Made by a program: the position numbers and the translations under genes
Shown: in pieces, positions 1 through 7,745 of the stretch
Position numbering within the stretch: position 1 is the stretch's first letter
Layout: every line of letters begins with the position of its first letter
Assembly (NCBI RefSeq): GCF_004684905.1
Contig: NZ_SRJC01000001.1
Span: forward strand, 1,860,001-1,924,000
From: Halobacillus salinus
Lineage (GTDB): Bacteria > Bacillota > Bacilli > Bacillales > Halobacillaceae
Direction: 5' to 3'
DNA length: 64,000 bases
The notes under the pieces: generated by a model
Told to the model about the DNA's origin: nothing
Database searches by the model: none
Seen by the model: the letters and a program-made list of their open reading frames with translations, nothing else

Positions 1-9
1 ATACGATAC

Positions 10-52
10 AAGAAGAGCACGGTTTAGTGGGCCGTGCTCTTCTTCTTTTATT
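10..52. terminator. Intrinsic terminator, probably bidirectional
   Basis: A perfect 13-bp stem (10-22 with 32-44) with a 9-nt loop is followed on the + strand by a T-rich run. It would end a + strand gene lying left of the window. It also sits just past the stop of the - strand zinc-ribbon gene at 48. Confidence 0.8.
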
Positions 53-284
53 TCGCTTGTATATCTTGGAAGCCACATTTATTACACACAAACATATGCA
101 CACATTCATCAGTATTGGAAGAATCTTTATCCCCGTCCACCAAATCAGTGTACTTTGCATCAAGATATGGGCTGTATTCATCCAGGAAATCCGTTACTCT
201 TCCCTTGTCATACATTGTTCCATCGCACCTGGGACATGGCTTCTTCTCCTCTAGCCAACCATTGCACATCCCACATTCCTTCAT
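48..284 (-). CDS. Small zinc-ribbon protein, unknown role
   Basis: This is a 78-residue protein with four CxxC-type pairs: CGMC near the N-terminus, CPRC about 15 residues later, a lone Cys in the middle and CNKC near the C-terminus. That spacing suggests one or two zinc ribbons. The reading frame stays open further upstream, but I start at the ATG at 284 because AAGGTGG lies about 8 nt before it, and because the terminator of the SASP gene (302-336) occupies the upstream part. No signal peptide or membrane segment is seen. Zinc binding is a confident inference from the cysteines. The cellular role is unknown, and nucleic-acid or protein binding are both possible. Confidence 0.7.
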   Translation of the reverse strand: MKECGMCNGWLEEKKPCPRCDGTMYDKGRVTDFLDEYSPYLDAKYTDLVDGDKDSSNTDECVHMFVCNKCGFQDIQAK

Positions 285-301
285 AAAACTAACCACCTTA
301 A

Positions 302-336
302 CAAAAAATAAAGAGGAAGGGCGCACCCTTCCTCTT
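302..336 (-). terminator. Terminator of the SASP gene
   Basis: The 11-bp stem 311-321 with 326-336 has a 4-nt loop and is followed on the - strand by an A/T-rich T run (302-310). It separates the SASP gene from the zinc-ribbon gene. Confidence 0.85.
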
Positions 337-353
337 CCATCACACGTATTTAA

Positions 354-566
354 TTACTTTTGGTAAGGTTTTTGTCCGCCGAATTGTTGCTCAGCCATTT
401 GGACAAGACGCTTAGTGATTTCTCCACCTACAGAACCGTTAGCGCGAGCTGTAGTATCAGCACCAAGACTTACACCGAATTCTTGTGCGATTTCGTATTT
501 CATTTGGTCTAGAGCTTGTTGTACGCCAGGTACTACTAGCTCGTTTGAACTGTTGTTGTTAGCCAT
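354..566 (-). CDS. Alpha/beta-type small acid-soluble spore protein
   Basis: This 70-residue protein matches the alpha/beta SASP family along its whole length. These proteins coat DNA in the dormant spore core, change its helical form and protect it from UV and heat. During germination they are cut by the Gpr protease and feed amino acid metabolism. The [19 protein letters not shown] segment and the [16 protein letters not shown] segment are the two conserved blocks, and the first contains the Gpr cleavage context (EFGV). The start is the ATG at 566, with AGGAGGTG 6 nt upstream. A GTG further out is less likely. A sigma-G-like promoter lies at 588-618. The gene is monocistronic with its own terminator. 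Confidence 0.95.
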   Translation of the reverse strand: MANNNSSNELVVPGVQQALDQMKYEIAQEFGVSLGADTTARANGSVGGEITKRLVQMAEQQFGGQKPYQK

Positions 567-587
567 GTGTCTCACCTCCTGTAACCG

Positions 588-618
588 TAGTATGGGTCGG
601 GTGGTGAGAAATTATGAT
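588..618 (-). promoter_or_regulatory. Candidate sigma-G (forespore) promoter of the SASP gene
   Basis: On the - strand a -10 element CATACTA (588-594) lies 18 nt from ATCATA (613-618). Sigma-F/G promoters have xGCATA/xGAATA and CATnnTA elements about 17-18 nt apart. Expression of SASP genes from sigma-G is established knowledge. The match here was made by eye. Confidence 0.6.
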
Positions 619-689
619 AAAAAAATCATATCCAATTAATGGTTATTTGGCACAAGTGGCTCTATTACAAAGAAAAAAGGCTATTTTCT

Positions 690-2078
690 TTATGAATTTG
701 GCTTCGTCATCGCTTTCGGATCAACGTATTCATCGAATTGTTCTGCAGTTAAATGCCCTAATTCAACAGCTGTTTCTTTTAATGTTTGGTCTTTTTCAAA
801 TGCTGTCTTAGCGATTTTAGCAGCATTCTCGTATCCGATATGCGGATTGAGCGCTGTTACCAGCATAAGTGAATCCGTTAAATACTTTTCAATTTGTTCA
901 TGGTTCGGCTCCATTCCACTTACACAACGCTCATCGAAGGATAGCATACTGTCAGCGAGCAGCTGAGCGGATTGAAGGAAATTATAAGCGATTACGGGTT
1001 TGAATACATTCAACTCAAAGTTCCCTTGACTTGCTGCGAAACCGATCGTCGCATCATTTCCCATTACTTGTGCCGCAACCATGGTGACAGCTTCGCTCTG
1101 TGTCGGGTTTACTTTACCTGGCATAATGGAGCTTCCTGGTTCATTAGCAGGAATCGTAATTTCACCAATACCACAACGCGGACCACTGGCAAGCCAGCGC
1201 ACGTCGTTTGCAATCTTCATCAAATCAGCAGCCAATGCTTTCAGAGCACCATGCACGTGTACCAGTTCGTCATGAGAAGTCAATGCATGGAATTTATTCG
1301 GAGCAGAAAGGAAATTCTTCTCCGTCACCTCGTTGATTTTCGTTACTACTTTCTCAGAAAAGTCTTGGTGGGCATTCAAGCCTGTCCCGACTGCCGTGCC
1401 GCCTATAGCCAGTTCTTTCACATACGTTGTACTTTCCTGAAGCATCGCTTCCGTTTTCACAAGCATCCTGTGCCATCCGCTAACTTCTTGACCAAGGGTA
1501 AGTGGTGTCGCATCTTGTAAATGCGTACGACCAATCTTCACGATGTCGTTAAACGCTTCCATTTTTTCTTGTAAGGTATTTTTCAATTGAGTTAATGCAG
1601 GGATTACTACATCCTCAACCTTCCGGACAGAGGCGATATGCATCGCTGTCGGATAAGTATCATTAGAGCTTTGAGATTTGTTGACATCGTCGTTCGGGTG
1701 AAGACGCAATTCCGATCCTTGCTCTTCCAGCCATTGATTTCCGACATAAGCCATCACTTCATTGACGTTCATATTGGACTGGGTACCGCTTCCTGTTTGC
1801 CATACTACTAATGGAAAATGCTCTTCTAATGTACCAGTCAAGATTTGATCGGCTGCATATTCAATCGCATCCGCTTTTTTCTCTTCAAGAAGACCAAGTT
1901 CAAAGTTCGCTCCCGCTGCACTTTTTTTCAAAATGGCGAAGCCTTCAATGACTTCTTTCGGCATTTTTTCATCGCCAATCGGGAAGTTCTGTTTACTACG
2001 CTGCGTTTGTGCTCCCCAATATTTTTCACTTGGAACTTTTATTTCACCAATCGTATCTTTTTCCACTCGATAGTCCAT
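690..2078 (-). CDS. fumC: Class II fumarate hydratase
   Basis: FumC reversibly hydrates fumarate to L-malate in the TCA cycle. It is iron-free and works as a cytosolic homotetramer. The 462-residue length is normal for the family. The fumarase/aspartase signature [13 protein letters not shown] lies near residue 317 and carries the mobile-loop serine. The substrate-site motif [15 protein letters not shown] lies near residue 137. The N-terminal WGAQTQRS block separates fumarases from argininosuccinate lyases. Aspartases share the fold, but the [14 protein letters not shown] segment is typical of FumC. The start at 2078 has AAGGAGG 7 nt upstream. No partner gene is adjacent, so it appears monocistronic, as in other Bacillaceae. 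Confidence 0.95.
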   Translation of the reverse strand: MDYRVEKDTIGEIKVPSEKYWGAQTQRSKQNFPIGDEKMPKEVIEGFAILKKSAAGANFELGLLEEKKADAIEYAADQILTGTLEEHFPLVVWQTGSGTQSNMNVNEVMAYVGNQWLEEQGSELRLHPNDDVNKSQSSNDTYPTAMHIASVRKVEDVVIPALTQLKNTLQEKMEAFNDIVKIGRTHLQDATPLTLGQEVSGWHRMLVKTEAMLQESTTYVKELAIGGTAVGTGLNAHQDFSEKVVTKINEVTEKNFLSAPNKFHALTSHDELVHVHGALKALAADLMKIANDVRWLASGPRCGIGEITIPANEPGSSIMPGKVNPTQSEAVTMVAAQVMGNDATIGFAASQGNFELNVFKPVIAYNFLQSAQLLADSMLSFDERCVSGMEPNHEQIEKYLTDSLMLVTALNPHIGYENAAKIAKTAFEKDQTLKETAVELGHLTAEQFDEYVDPKAMTKPNS

Positions 2079-2113
2079 ATAAATCCTCCTTCAATTTTCC
2101 CGTGTTCGTTTTC

Positions 2114-2122
2114 ATTGTATCA
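2114..2122 (-). promoter_or_regulatory. Possible extended -10 upstream of fumC
   Basis: TGATACAAT is read on the - strand about 36 nt before the fumC ATG. The TGn extension can compensate for the weak -35 region. This is an eye-made call of low certainty. Confidence 0.35.
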
Positions 2123-2174
2123 AGAATCTTTTGAACAATCACTACATACCTTTTTCGGCAAATTTATCTGATTA

Positions 2175-2203
2175 TTTACATTTTTCAGATTATGGTGTAT
2201 AGT
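2175..2203 (+). promoter_or_regulatory. Strong sigma-A-type promoter
   Basis: TTTACA (2175-2180) and TATAGT (2198-2203) are separated by exactly 17 nt. The promoter drives a short leader-like transcript containing a strong Shine-Dalgarno sequence (2218-2225) without a usual start codon, followed by a terminator at 2323-2351. Confidence 0.65.
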
Positions 2204-2322
2204 ATGAATATCAAACGAAAGGAGGCAGATACAGCAATACGAATCCGAGGAAGGGAGGATCGTCGGACAAGCGTCATTGCTGGTGTTGCTTTACTTTTCA
2301 AATGGGTATAAAAGGTGACCGT

Positions 2323-2351
2323 AAAGAGCTTGACTTCGTCAGGCTCTTTTG
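2323..2351 (+). terminator. Terminator or attenuator before the phospholipase-like gene
   Basis: The hairpin AAAGAGC(TTGAC)/(GTCAG)GCTCTTT with a 3-nt loop is followed by a T run. It lies only about 30 nt before the start of the downstream gene, so it may end a short RNA or act as an attenuator for that gene. Confidence 0.7.
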
Positions 2352-2383
2352 GTTATGTAAAAGAAAAACACGAGGTGATGGAA

Positions 2384-3295
2384 TTGCCGAATACATGGAC
2401 ACACATCCTGTTTGTGGATCAGCTTTGCGAAAGGATAGAAAGAAAAGACCTCCTTGAGACCTCCTCTCTCGCCTTACATATCGGCGCACAAGGTCCAGAC
2501 CCTTTCTTTTATCACCGATTCCTTCCGTTCCTTTCAGCTGGGGATGGTGAAGCATTGGGAATGCAGTTACATACCCAACAGTGCGGGCCTTTCTTAACAG
2601 ATATGATCGAGCGCGGGAAAGAAGAGAAGAATACCATCCAAGCCTATATTCTCGGGTTTGTAAGCCACCATTACCTAGACCGTGTTACACATCCTTATAT
2701 TCATTACCACTCTGGATACGAAGGAAATAAACACCAAGAACTCGAAGTAGCGATCGATACGCTCATGATGCAGAGGGTCCGAAATATGAAGACATGGAAA
2801 ATTCCCGTCCATAAAGAACTCAAGCCAGACGCAATAGATTCCATCAGCCATTTCCTGTCTGATCTCATCGTGGAGCATTATTCAGACTGGTCCACGGATC
2901 GTGCGAAGAAAATCACGAAGCGATCCTACAAGGACATGTATCTAGCTCAGAAGCTATTATTCGATCCATGGTACTGGAAAAATAAATTCTTGGGAGCATT
3001 CGTCTCTTCCTTTTCCCATCAACCTCTACAGGATAATAGGGACTACTTGAACGAAACGAAAGCTACATGGCACCATTCCGCCACGAACGATCCATCAGCT
3101 GATTCATTTCTCGAACTGTATGAATCAGCTGCAAAAAAAGGAGCAGACCTTTTCACAGACATTCTGCACTACTGGTCCACTCCTTCTCAAGAACTTTTAA
3201 AAGCGATTGAAGTGAAAATCGGTAATATTTCTTATGACACTGGACGACCACTCGAAGAGAATCAAACCAACTTGTACAGCTCACCAATTGTATAA
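2384..3295 (+). CDS. Zinc-dependent phospholipase C-like protein
   Basis: The N-terminus (PNTWTHILFVDQL) and the block IGAQGPDPFFYHRFLPF near residue 45, followed by SHHYLDRVTHPYIHYHSGYE near residue 105, match the zinc-dependent phospholipase C/hydrolase family. Its His and Asp residues bind zinc in a helical fold. In-family homologues in Bacilli are uncharacterised cytosolic proteins, so lipid hydrolysis is inferred from the family and not shown. I place the start at the TTG at 2384, because GAGGTG (2372-2377) abuts the ATG at 2378 and gives 6-nt spacing only to the TTG. No signal peptide is visible. The stop abuts the stop of the convergent transporter gene. Confidence 0.75.
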   Translation: MPNTWTHILFVDQLCERIERKDLLETSSLALHIGAQGPDPFFYHRFLPFLSAGDGEALGMQLHTQQCGPFLTDMIERGKEEKNTIQAYILGFVSHHYLDRVTHPYIHYHSGYEGNKHQELEVAIDTLMMQRVRNMKTWKIPVHKELKPDAIDSISHFLSDLIVEHYSDWSTDRAKKITKRSYKDMYLAQKLLFDPWYWKNKFLGAFVSSFSHQPLQDNRDYLNETKATWHHSATNDPSADSFLELYESAAKKGADLFTDILHYWSTPSQELLKAIEVKIGNISYDTGRPLEENQTNLYSSPIV

Positions 3296-4594
3296 TCAGG
3301 ATTTATAAACGACTGGCTCTTGGGAAGGGTCGGTCGTTTGTTTTGCCTCTTCCACACCTTTATCTACATCTACAAACCATAAGAGAATAATTCCTACGAT
3401 GAAGAAAAACACCAACGATAAGATTCCTAATCGACTGGAACCAGTCATTTGTCCGACCAATGCAAAAGCAAAGGGTCCGAAAATGGCAGAAAACTTCGCG
3501 GAAATGCCGTAAAACCCGAAAAATTCTGCATGACGATCAGCAGGTACCATTCGTCCAAATAAGGAACGGCTAAGCGCCTGCGCCCCACCTTGCACCATTC
3601 CCACACAGATTGCCAGTATATAAAAATGCAAGGCAGAACTCATAAAGTACCCGAACACAACGATGACTAAATAAGCAAATAACGCAAGCATCAGAGCCCT
3701 TTTTGCTGTTATTTTGCCAGCCAACCATCCGAATAAAAAAGCAAATGGAATGCCGACGAATTGAGTGATCAATAAAGCAATAATGAGGGAATTGCTATCT
3801 ATGCCGATATCACGCCCATATATAGTCGCCATTTTGATAATCGTAGATATGCCATCATTATAGAGCCAAAAAGCTACTAAAAATACTAGCAGCTGTTTAT
3901 ATAGCTTCAATTCTTTCACTGTTCTAGCTAATCTTGAAAATCCAATCACTGCATACGACTTCGTTCTTTCCGGCTGCTGTTTCTTCTCTTCCACGACATT
4001 TTTGATAAGTGGAATAGTAAATATGAACCACCAAATCCCTACCGAAATAAACGCTAAGTGCGTACCGGCAAGGCTGTCTGTGAGACCGAACCATTCGTAT
4101 TTCAAAATCATAAGTAAGTTGATGGCGAGTAAGATACCACCACCAATGTAACCGAAGGCAAAGCCTTTCGCCGAAACGGAATCTATATTAGATTCATCCG
4201 CTACTTCCGGCAAAAATGCATCGTAAAATACATTCCCACCCGAGAAGCCGATCGTGCCGATAATCAACAGAAGAGAAGCGAATAAGTAATCCCCTGTGTT
4301 AACAAAAGCGAATAAGACACTAGCAATCATACCCATGAAAGCGAAGAACATCAGAAACTTCTTCTTGGCTGCAGAGTAGTCACTAATCGCGCCTAAAATC
4401 GGTGCCAATAACGCAACGATTAAGACGGCGATTGACTGGGAATATCCCCAATAGCTGGCGGCAAGCGATTCTTTGACTCCTTGAGCCGCTACGTCATAAT
4501 AGAAGATGGGCAGAACAGCAGCCATCATTGTTGTGGCAAAAGCAGAATTCCCAAAGTCATATAGCATCCAGCTGATTACAGGCTTCTTTTTCAT
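3296..4594 (-). CDS. UMF1-family MFS transporter (YxiO-like)
   Basis: This 432-residue integral membrane protein has about 12 predicted transmembrane helices. Its start (VISWMLYDFGNSAFATTMMAAVLPIFY) is the hallmark of the UMF1/Atg22-like branch of the major facilitator superfamily. A longer charged cytoplasmic loop (KNVVEEKKQQPERTKSY) lies between helices 6 and 7, as is usual for MFS proteins. Members are proposed to export amino acids or other small solutes, but the substrate here cannot be told from sequence. The ATG at 4594 follows AGGGGG. It is transcribed alone, divergent from the NAD(P)-binding gene and convergent, with zero spacing, on the phospholipase-like gene. Confidence 0.85.
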   Translation of the reverse strand: MKKKPVISWMLYDFGNSAFATTMMAAVLPIFYYDVAAQGVKESLAASYWGYSQSIAVLIVALLAPILGAISDYSAAKKKFLMFFAFMGMIASVLFAFVNTGDYLFASLLLIIGTIGFSGGNVFYDAFLPEVADESNIDSVSAKGFAFGYIGGGILLAINLLMILKYEWFGLTDSLAGTHLAFISVGIWWFIFTIPLIKNVVEEKKQQPERTKSYAVIGFSRLARTVKELKLYKQLLVFLVAFWLYNDGISTIIKMATIYGRDIGIDSNSLIIALLITQFVGIPFAFLFGWLAGKITAKRALMLALFAYLVIVVFGYFMSSALHFYILAICVGMVQGGAQALSRSLFGRMVPADRHAEFFGFYGISAKFSAIFGPFAFALVGQMTGSSRLGILSLVFFFIVGIILLWFVDVDKGVEEAKQTTDPSQEPVVYKS

Positions 4595-4690
4595 CGAGGA
4601 ACCCCCTCATCTTTTATATTTAGAATAGCAAAATATTCAGACATTTGATGGAAAACGGATGAAATTTTACAAACTTTTTGAGGTGATGGA

Positions 4691-5308
4691 ATGAAAATAG
4701 CTATATTTGGAGCAAGCGGGCGTGTAGGTCAACAGGTTTTGCAAAAGGCAATAGAAGATGGTCATGAAGTTAGAGCGCTTGTAAGAAGACCACAGGATCA
4801 TCTAGCAGAAGGAAAAGTGGAATTGGTCTATGGAGATGCCAAGAAAGAAAAAGACGTCTACGAAACCATCAAAGGGTGTGACGTCGTATTCAGTGGTTTG
4901 AATACAGATAAGAGTGACACTCTATCCGTTGCCATTCCTTATATGATCAAGGCGATGGAGAAGGAGAACATTTCTCGTATCGTCACGATCGGAACTGCCG
5001 GAATCTTAGATAGTAGAAATGAGAATGGAAAATTCCGCTTTCAAACGAATGAGTCGAAGAGAAAATCGACATTCGCAGCAGAAGAGCATGCCAAAGCTTT
5101 TCGCTACTTAGAGAAAAGCAAGCATGACTGGACGATCGTCTGCCCCACTTACCTTCCTGATGGTGAGGAAGAAGGAAATATCCGCTTCGAACAAAACCAC
5201 TTACCCGAAGGCGGAAGGAAGATTACAGTCGGCGATACCGCCCAATTCGCCTACGAGGAACTACTAAAGAATCGATTTAATCAATCTAGAGTAGGTATAT
5301 GTTATTGA
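4691..5308 (+). CDS. NAD(P)-binding atypical SDR protein (YwnB/NmrA-like)
   Basis: This is a 205-residue Rossmann-fold protein. The nucleotide-binding motif GASGRVGQQV at residues 7-16 is the GxxGxxG form of atypical short-chain dehydrogenases, and an RRP motif near residue 37 suggests NADPH preference. Residues RIVTIGTAGILDS and WTIVCPTYLPDG follow the NAD(P)-binding domain pattern seen in YwnB, YhfK and SDR-a5 proteins. The classical YxxxK catalytic pair is not evident, so it may be a redox sensor or a reductase with another mechanism. GAGGTGATGGA precedes the ATG at 4691. The terminator at 5312-5343 follows. Confidence 0.8.
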   Translation: MKIAIFGASGRVGQQVLQKAIEDGHEVRALVRRPQDHLAEGKVELVYGDAKKEKDVYETIKGCDVVFSGLNTDKSDTLSVAIPYMIKAMEKENISRIVTIGTAGILDSRNENGKFRFQTNESKRKSTFAAEEHAKAFRYLEKSKHDWTIVCPTYLPDGEEEGNIRFEQNHLPEGGRKITVGDTAQFAYEELLKNRFNQSRVGICY

Positions 5309-5311
5309 TAA

Positions 5312-5343
5312 AAGAAAACACGGAGAGGAATTCCTCTCCGTGT
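5312..5343. terminator. Bidirectional terminator
   Basis: A perfect 13-bp palindrome (5318-5330 with 5331-5343) has a T run on the - strand side, so it best serves the VanY-type gene. It also lies 10 nt past the NAD(P)-binding gene. Confidence 0.85.
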
Positions 5344-5350
5344 AATGGCT

Positions 5351-6118
5351 TTATGGCATGTACCCGAAAAACTCTTCGAGTGTCATGCTTTGCTTATGGA
5401 TCTCAAGTGCCTTTTCTTTTCCTACATAGCGAAGATGCCATGGTTCGTAGGTGTAACCAGTTATATCATCTTTCCCCTTTGGGTAGCGAATAACAAAGCC
5501 ATACTCGTAGGCATGTTCGGCAAGCCACTTTCCTTCCGTCGTTTGACGGAAAGATTGATCCAACTCATAAGACATCTCGCGGGAAGTAACGTCCATAGCA
5601 AGCCCTGTCTGGTGCTCACTCGTTCCCGGCACAGCAGAGAACGTTTTCGTCTCTTCTTCCCCATACACCTCTACATAGTTATTGAAGATCGTCTTCTGGC
5701 GTTCATAAGATCTGTAACCAGAAGCAGCTACTATTTTCTGTCCATCTTTTTCGGCTGCAGCGAACAATGTTTCCAGTGCGCCAGCTGCCTCTTTTCGCAT
5801 TTGTTTCTTTGGAAGGAACTGATCAAAATAGAATGCTACGTCTGGAACGACTAAGTCATCTGGCGTATAGCCCTCTGGCAACGTTCTTTGTTTGTTGACG
5901 ACCACTTCGATACTCTCTGGATTATGGACAATGGTCAGTCCGTCTTCTGTCATTTTTTCGATTGGTTGTTTTTCTACGTATGCAGCAACATCTCTTTCCT
6001 TAGGAGCCTTTTGGCTGACAGGAGTTGCTTCCGATGTTTTTTCTGGTTTTTCAGCTGTGCTAACGGAACACGCTGACAAAGTTACTACCGTGGCTGCTAC
6101 CACTAAATATTTCTTCAT
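5351..6118 (-). CDS. D-alanyl-D-alanine carboxypeptidase lipoprotein (VanY/M15B, YodJ-like)
   Basis: This 255-residue exported enzyme trims the terminal D-Ala (or an LD bond, as in LdcB relatives) from peptidoglycan stem peptides. The N-terminus is a lipoprotein signal with the lipobox LSAC at about residue 16, so it should be anchored on the outer face of the membrane. The low-complexity linker (about residues 20-45) is followed by the VanY domain. The zinc-site motifs SEHQTGLAMDV and EPWHLRYV are complete and catalytic residues appear intact. The start is the ATG at 6118, 7 nt from AGGAAGGT. It is not part of a van resistance cluster, since no vanR/S/H/A neighbours are present. It is probably a housekeeping wall-remodelling enzyme. 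Confidence 0.88.
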   Translation of the reverse strand: MKKYLVVAATVVTLSACSVSTAEKPEKTSEATPVSQKAPKERDVAAYVEKQPIEKMTEDGLTIVHNPESIEVVVNKQRTLPEGYTPDDLVVPDVAFYFDQFLPKKQMRKEAAGALETLFAAAEKDGQKIVAASGYRSYERQKTIFNNYVEVYGEEETKTFSAVPGTSEHQTGLAMDVTSREMSYELDQSFRQTTEGKWLAEHAYEYGFVIRYPKGKDDITGYTYEPWHLRYVGKEKALEIHKQSMTLEEFFGYMP

Positions 6119-6285
6119 TGTCATTACCTTCCTGTACATGTTGTCCATTTCACTATAACACTTCGAAACAGAAGTTGTATATGACCTAGATTCTTACCCA
6201 TACCTCTGTAGTTCTTCTGAAAATACCTTTCTATCGTAGCTAAGACATGAATACTGACTGGAATCCTTGCTAATAGCGGATAGAA

Positions 6286-6315
6286 CAAAAAAAGGACCGC
6301 AATGGATGCGGTCCT
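6286..6315 (-). terminator. Terminator of the IDEAL-domain gene
   Basis: The 8-bp stem AGGACCGC/GCGGTCCT with a 7-nt loop is followed on the - strand by seven T residues. Confidence 0.88.
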
Positions 6316-6322
6316 CTATGTG

Positions 6323-6565
6323 TTATTCCCAAGTATATGGTTGATACTCGACACTCAACCTATTGAATTCATCACGATCTCCACTATCGATCGCTTCATT
6401 GATTTGTTTATCTAATCTCTCTTTGTTAAAGGCAAAAGTCATTTGATCTATGAATAGACGTGATGCCAATTGGATACCAAAGGACAATTCTCTTTTTGCA
6501 GTTACCATTTTACCTTTGTATTCGGGGTCGCGGCGAAGAACATAAACTACTTTTTGCTTTCTCAT
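6323..6565 (-). CDS. IDEAL-domain protein
   Basis: This is an 80-residue protein whose C-terminal half (LDKQINEAIDSGDRDEFNRL) matches the short IDEAL domain. That domain is named after the sequence around I-DEAL and is found at the C-terminus of several Bacillales proteins such as YpiB. The domain's function is not established and may mediate protein contacts. The N-terminal half is basic with a VVYVLRRDPEYKGKMV segment. The start is the ATG at 6565, 7 nt after AAGGGGG. It has its own terminator and a 200-nt upstream region that holds a nested inverted repeat (6674-6717). No membrane segment is present. Confidence 0.75.
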   Translation of the reverse strand: MRKQKVVYVLRRDPEYKGKMVTAKRELSFGIQLASRLFIDQMTFAFNKERLDKQINEAIDSGDRDEFNRLSVEYQPYTWE

Positions 6566-6673
6566 GAGAATACCCCCTTCATGCTTTTTTTCATTATGAA
6601 GCATTTTTAACGTTTTCGCAATAAGTTATCTGAATATTTAGTAATATATTTCCCGCTTTATATAGTATGTAAA

Positions 6674-6717
6674 CCTCTAGAACCCTATCCACGATAGGAT
6701 TTATCACTTAATAGAGG
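6674..6717. repeat. Nested inverted repeats in the IDEAL-gene upstream region
   Basis: CCTCTA (6674-6679) pairs with TAGAGG (6712-6717), enclosing the perfect hairpin CCTATC-CAC-GATAGG (6684-6698). It lies between the wrbA terminator and the IDEAL-domain gene and could be an operator or a leader fold. No T run follows on either strand, so it is not a standard terminator. Confidence 0.35.
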
Positions 6718-6773
6718 CCTAAATTTCTTCTATCAAATTATTTATAACAAGACAGTTAGTGTAATTCAGATGT

Positions 6774-6802
6774 AAAAAAAGCACCCATTAGAGGGTGCTT
6801 TT
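6774..6802 (-). terminator. Terminator of wrbA
   Basis: The stem GCACCC/GGGTGC with flanking A and T runs is read on the - strand, just after the wrbA stop. Confidence 0.85.
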
Positions 6803-6807
6803 GCCAA

Positions 6808-7413
6808 TTAATTAATAAATCTTTTCGCTACATCTACTGTACGATTCACTTGGTGACGGACACCAGCTTCTACGTCTTCTTTCATATTTCCTTCTCCATC
6901 CACACTTACGCTCGTTCCGTATGGATTTCCGCCTGTAGCGAATACAGCATCATCCGTGTATCCAGGTGCAGCAATAATTGCACCCCAGTGGAACATAGTC
7001 GTATAGAAGTTCAGAAGGGTAGATTCCTGACCGCCATGTACGTTCTGTGCGGAAGTCATCGCACTGACAACCTTATTAACCAGCTTGCCTTGGAACCAAA
7101 GACCGCCCGCCTGGTCCATGAACTGTTTCACTTGTCCCGGAACGTTCCCGAAACGTGTTGGAATACTGAAAATCACAGCATCTGCCCAATCCAGATCGTT
7201 GATTGTTGCTTCAGGCACAGAATCTTTTGTTGCTAAGTAATGCTCTTTCCATTGAGGGTTCTGTTCAATTGCTTCCATTGGTGCAAGCTCTGGAATACGG
7301 ACAAGCTTCACTTCTGCACCGGCTTCTTTACCTTGTTCTTCTGCCCACTGGGCTAATTGATAGTTTGTTCCTGTTGAACTGTAATAAACGACTGCTAATT
7401 TTACATTTGCCAT
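6808..7413 (-). CDS. wrbA: WrbA-type NAD(P)H:quinone oxidoreductase
   Basis: This is a 201-residue flavodoxin-like protein that uses FMN and NAD(P)H for two-electron reduction of quinones, limiting semiquinone and oxidative damage in the cytosol. The FMN phosphate loop YYSSTGTNYQLA lies at about residues 9-20. The segments IFSIPTRFGNVPGQVKQFMDQ near residue 80 and TTMFHWGAIIAAPGYTD near residue 135 are diagnostic of WrbA. The reading frame is open further upstream, but the ATG at 7413 has AAAGGAGAGA at good spacing and matches the family N-terminus. It is monocistronic and ends at the terminator at 6774-6802. Confidence 0.92.
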   Translation of the reverse strand: MANVKLAVVYYSSTGTNYQLAQWAEEQGKEAGAEVKLVRIPELAPMEAIEQNPQWKEHYLATKDSVPEATINDLDWADAVIFSIPTRFGNVPGQVKQFMDQAGGLWFQGKLVNKVVSAMTSAQNVHGGQESTLLNFYTTMFHWGAIIAAPGYTDDAVFATGGNPYGTSVSVDGEGNMKEDVEAGVRHQVNRTVDVAKRFIN

Positions 7414-7564
7414 ATGACATCTCTCCTTTAATATCCAGTTCCATTTCGTATTATGGACGAAAATGGATGGCTGATTCACTTGTAGTATATACCCACTCAA
7501 AGGAAACTTCAAACTAAAGAGTTCGGAATTCGAGATATTTTTTTCATTACTTTTACAAACCTGA

Positions 7565-7737
7565 GAGAATTCCTCGTGTCGTGCTCGGAGAACCTATAGC
7601 TGTAGCCCTTTGTTTGCTATAGGCAAACATCCTAGCCAGGTGCAAGCTGTCTGCACAAGGAAAGCTTTTTTTCTCTAGACTCAACGCAGAGTGCTTTGGT
7701 AAGCTATTACAAGCTTAATCCGAACTGTCCGAAGGAG
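7565..7737 (+). promoter_or_regulatory. Structured leader of the CDF exporter gene, unassigned class
   Basis: This stretch upstream of the exporter contains an 8-bp perfect stem CCTATAGC/GCTATAGG (7593-7600 with 7616-7623) and a GTGCA/TGCAC hairpin (7640-7656). A competing AAGCT/AGCTT pairing (7644-7648 with 7663-7667) is followed by seven T residues. A TAAGCT/AGCTTA hairpin (7700-7717) lies just before the ribosome site. This layout suggests a metal-responsive leader, but I do not find the conserved blocks of the NiCo (czcD) or yybP-ykoY manganese riboswitches. Pairings were found by eye. The rest of the gap back to the wrbA start (7413) shows nothing else. Confidence 0.45.
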
Positions 7738-7745
7738 AATTATTC

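Noticed and set aside
972-1520. 182-codon + strand frame
   Set aside because: It lies fully inside fumC on the other strand; the fumC frame has all family motifs.
5351-6118. Vancomycin-resistance role for the VanY-type gene
   Set aside because: No vanRSHAX neighbours; the lipoprotein form is common in Bacilli as a wall-remodelling enzyme.
7565-7737. NiCo (czcD) or manganese (yybP-ykoY) riboswitch
   Set aside because: The conserved sequence blocks I know for these classes are not visible, so I left the leader unassigned.
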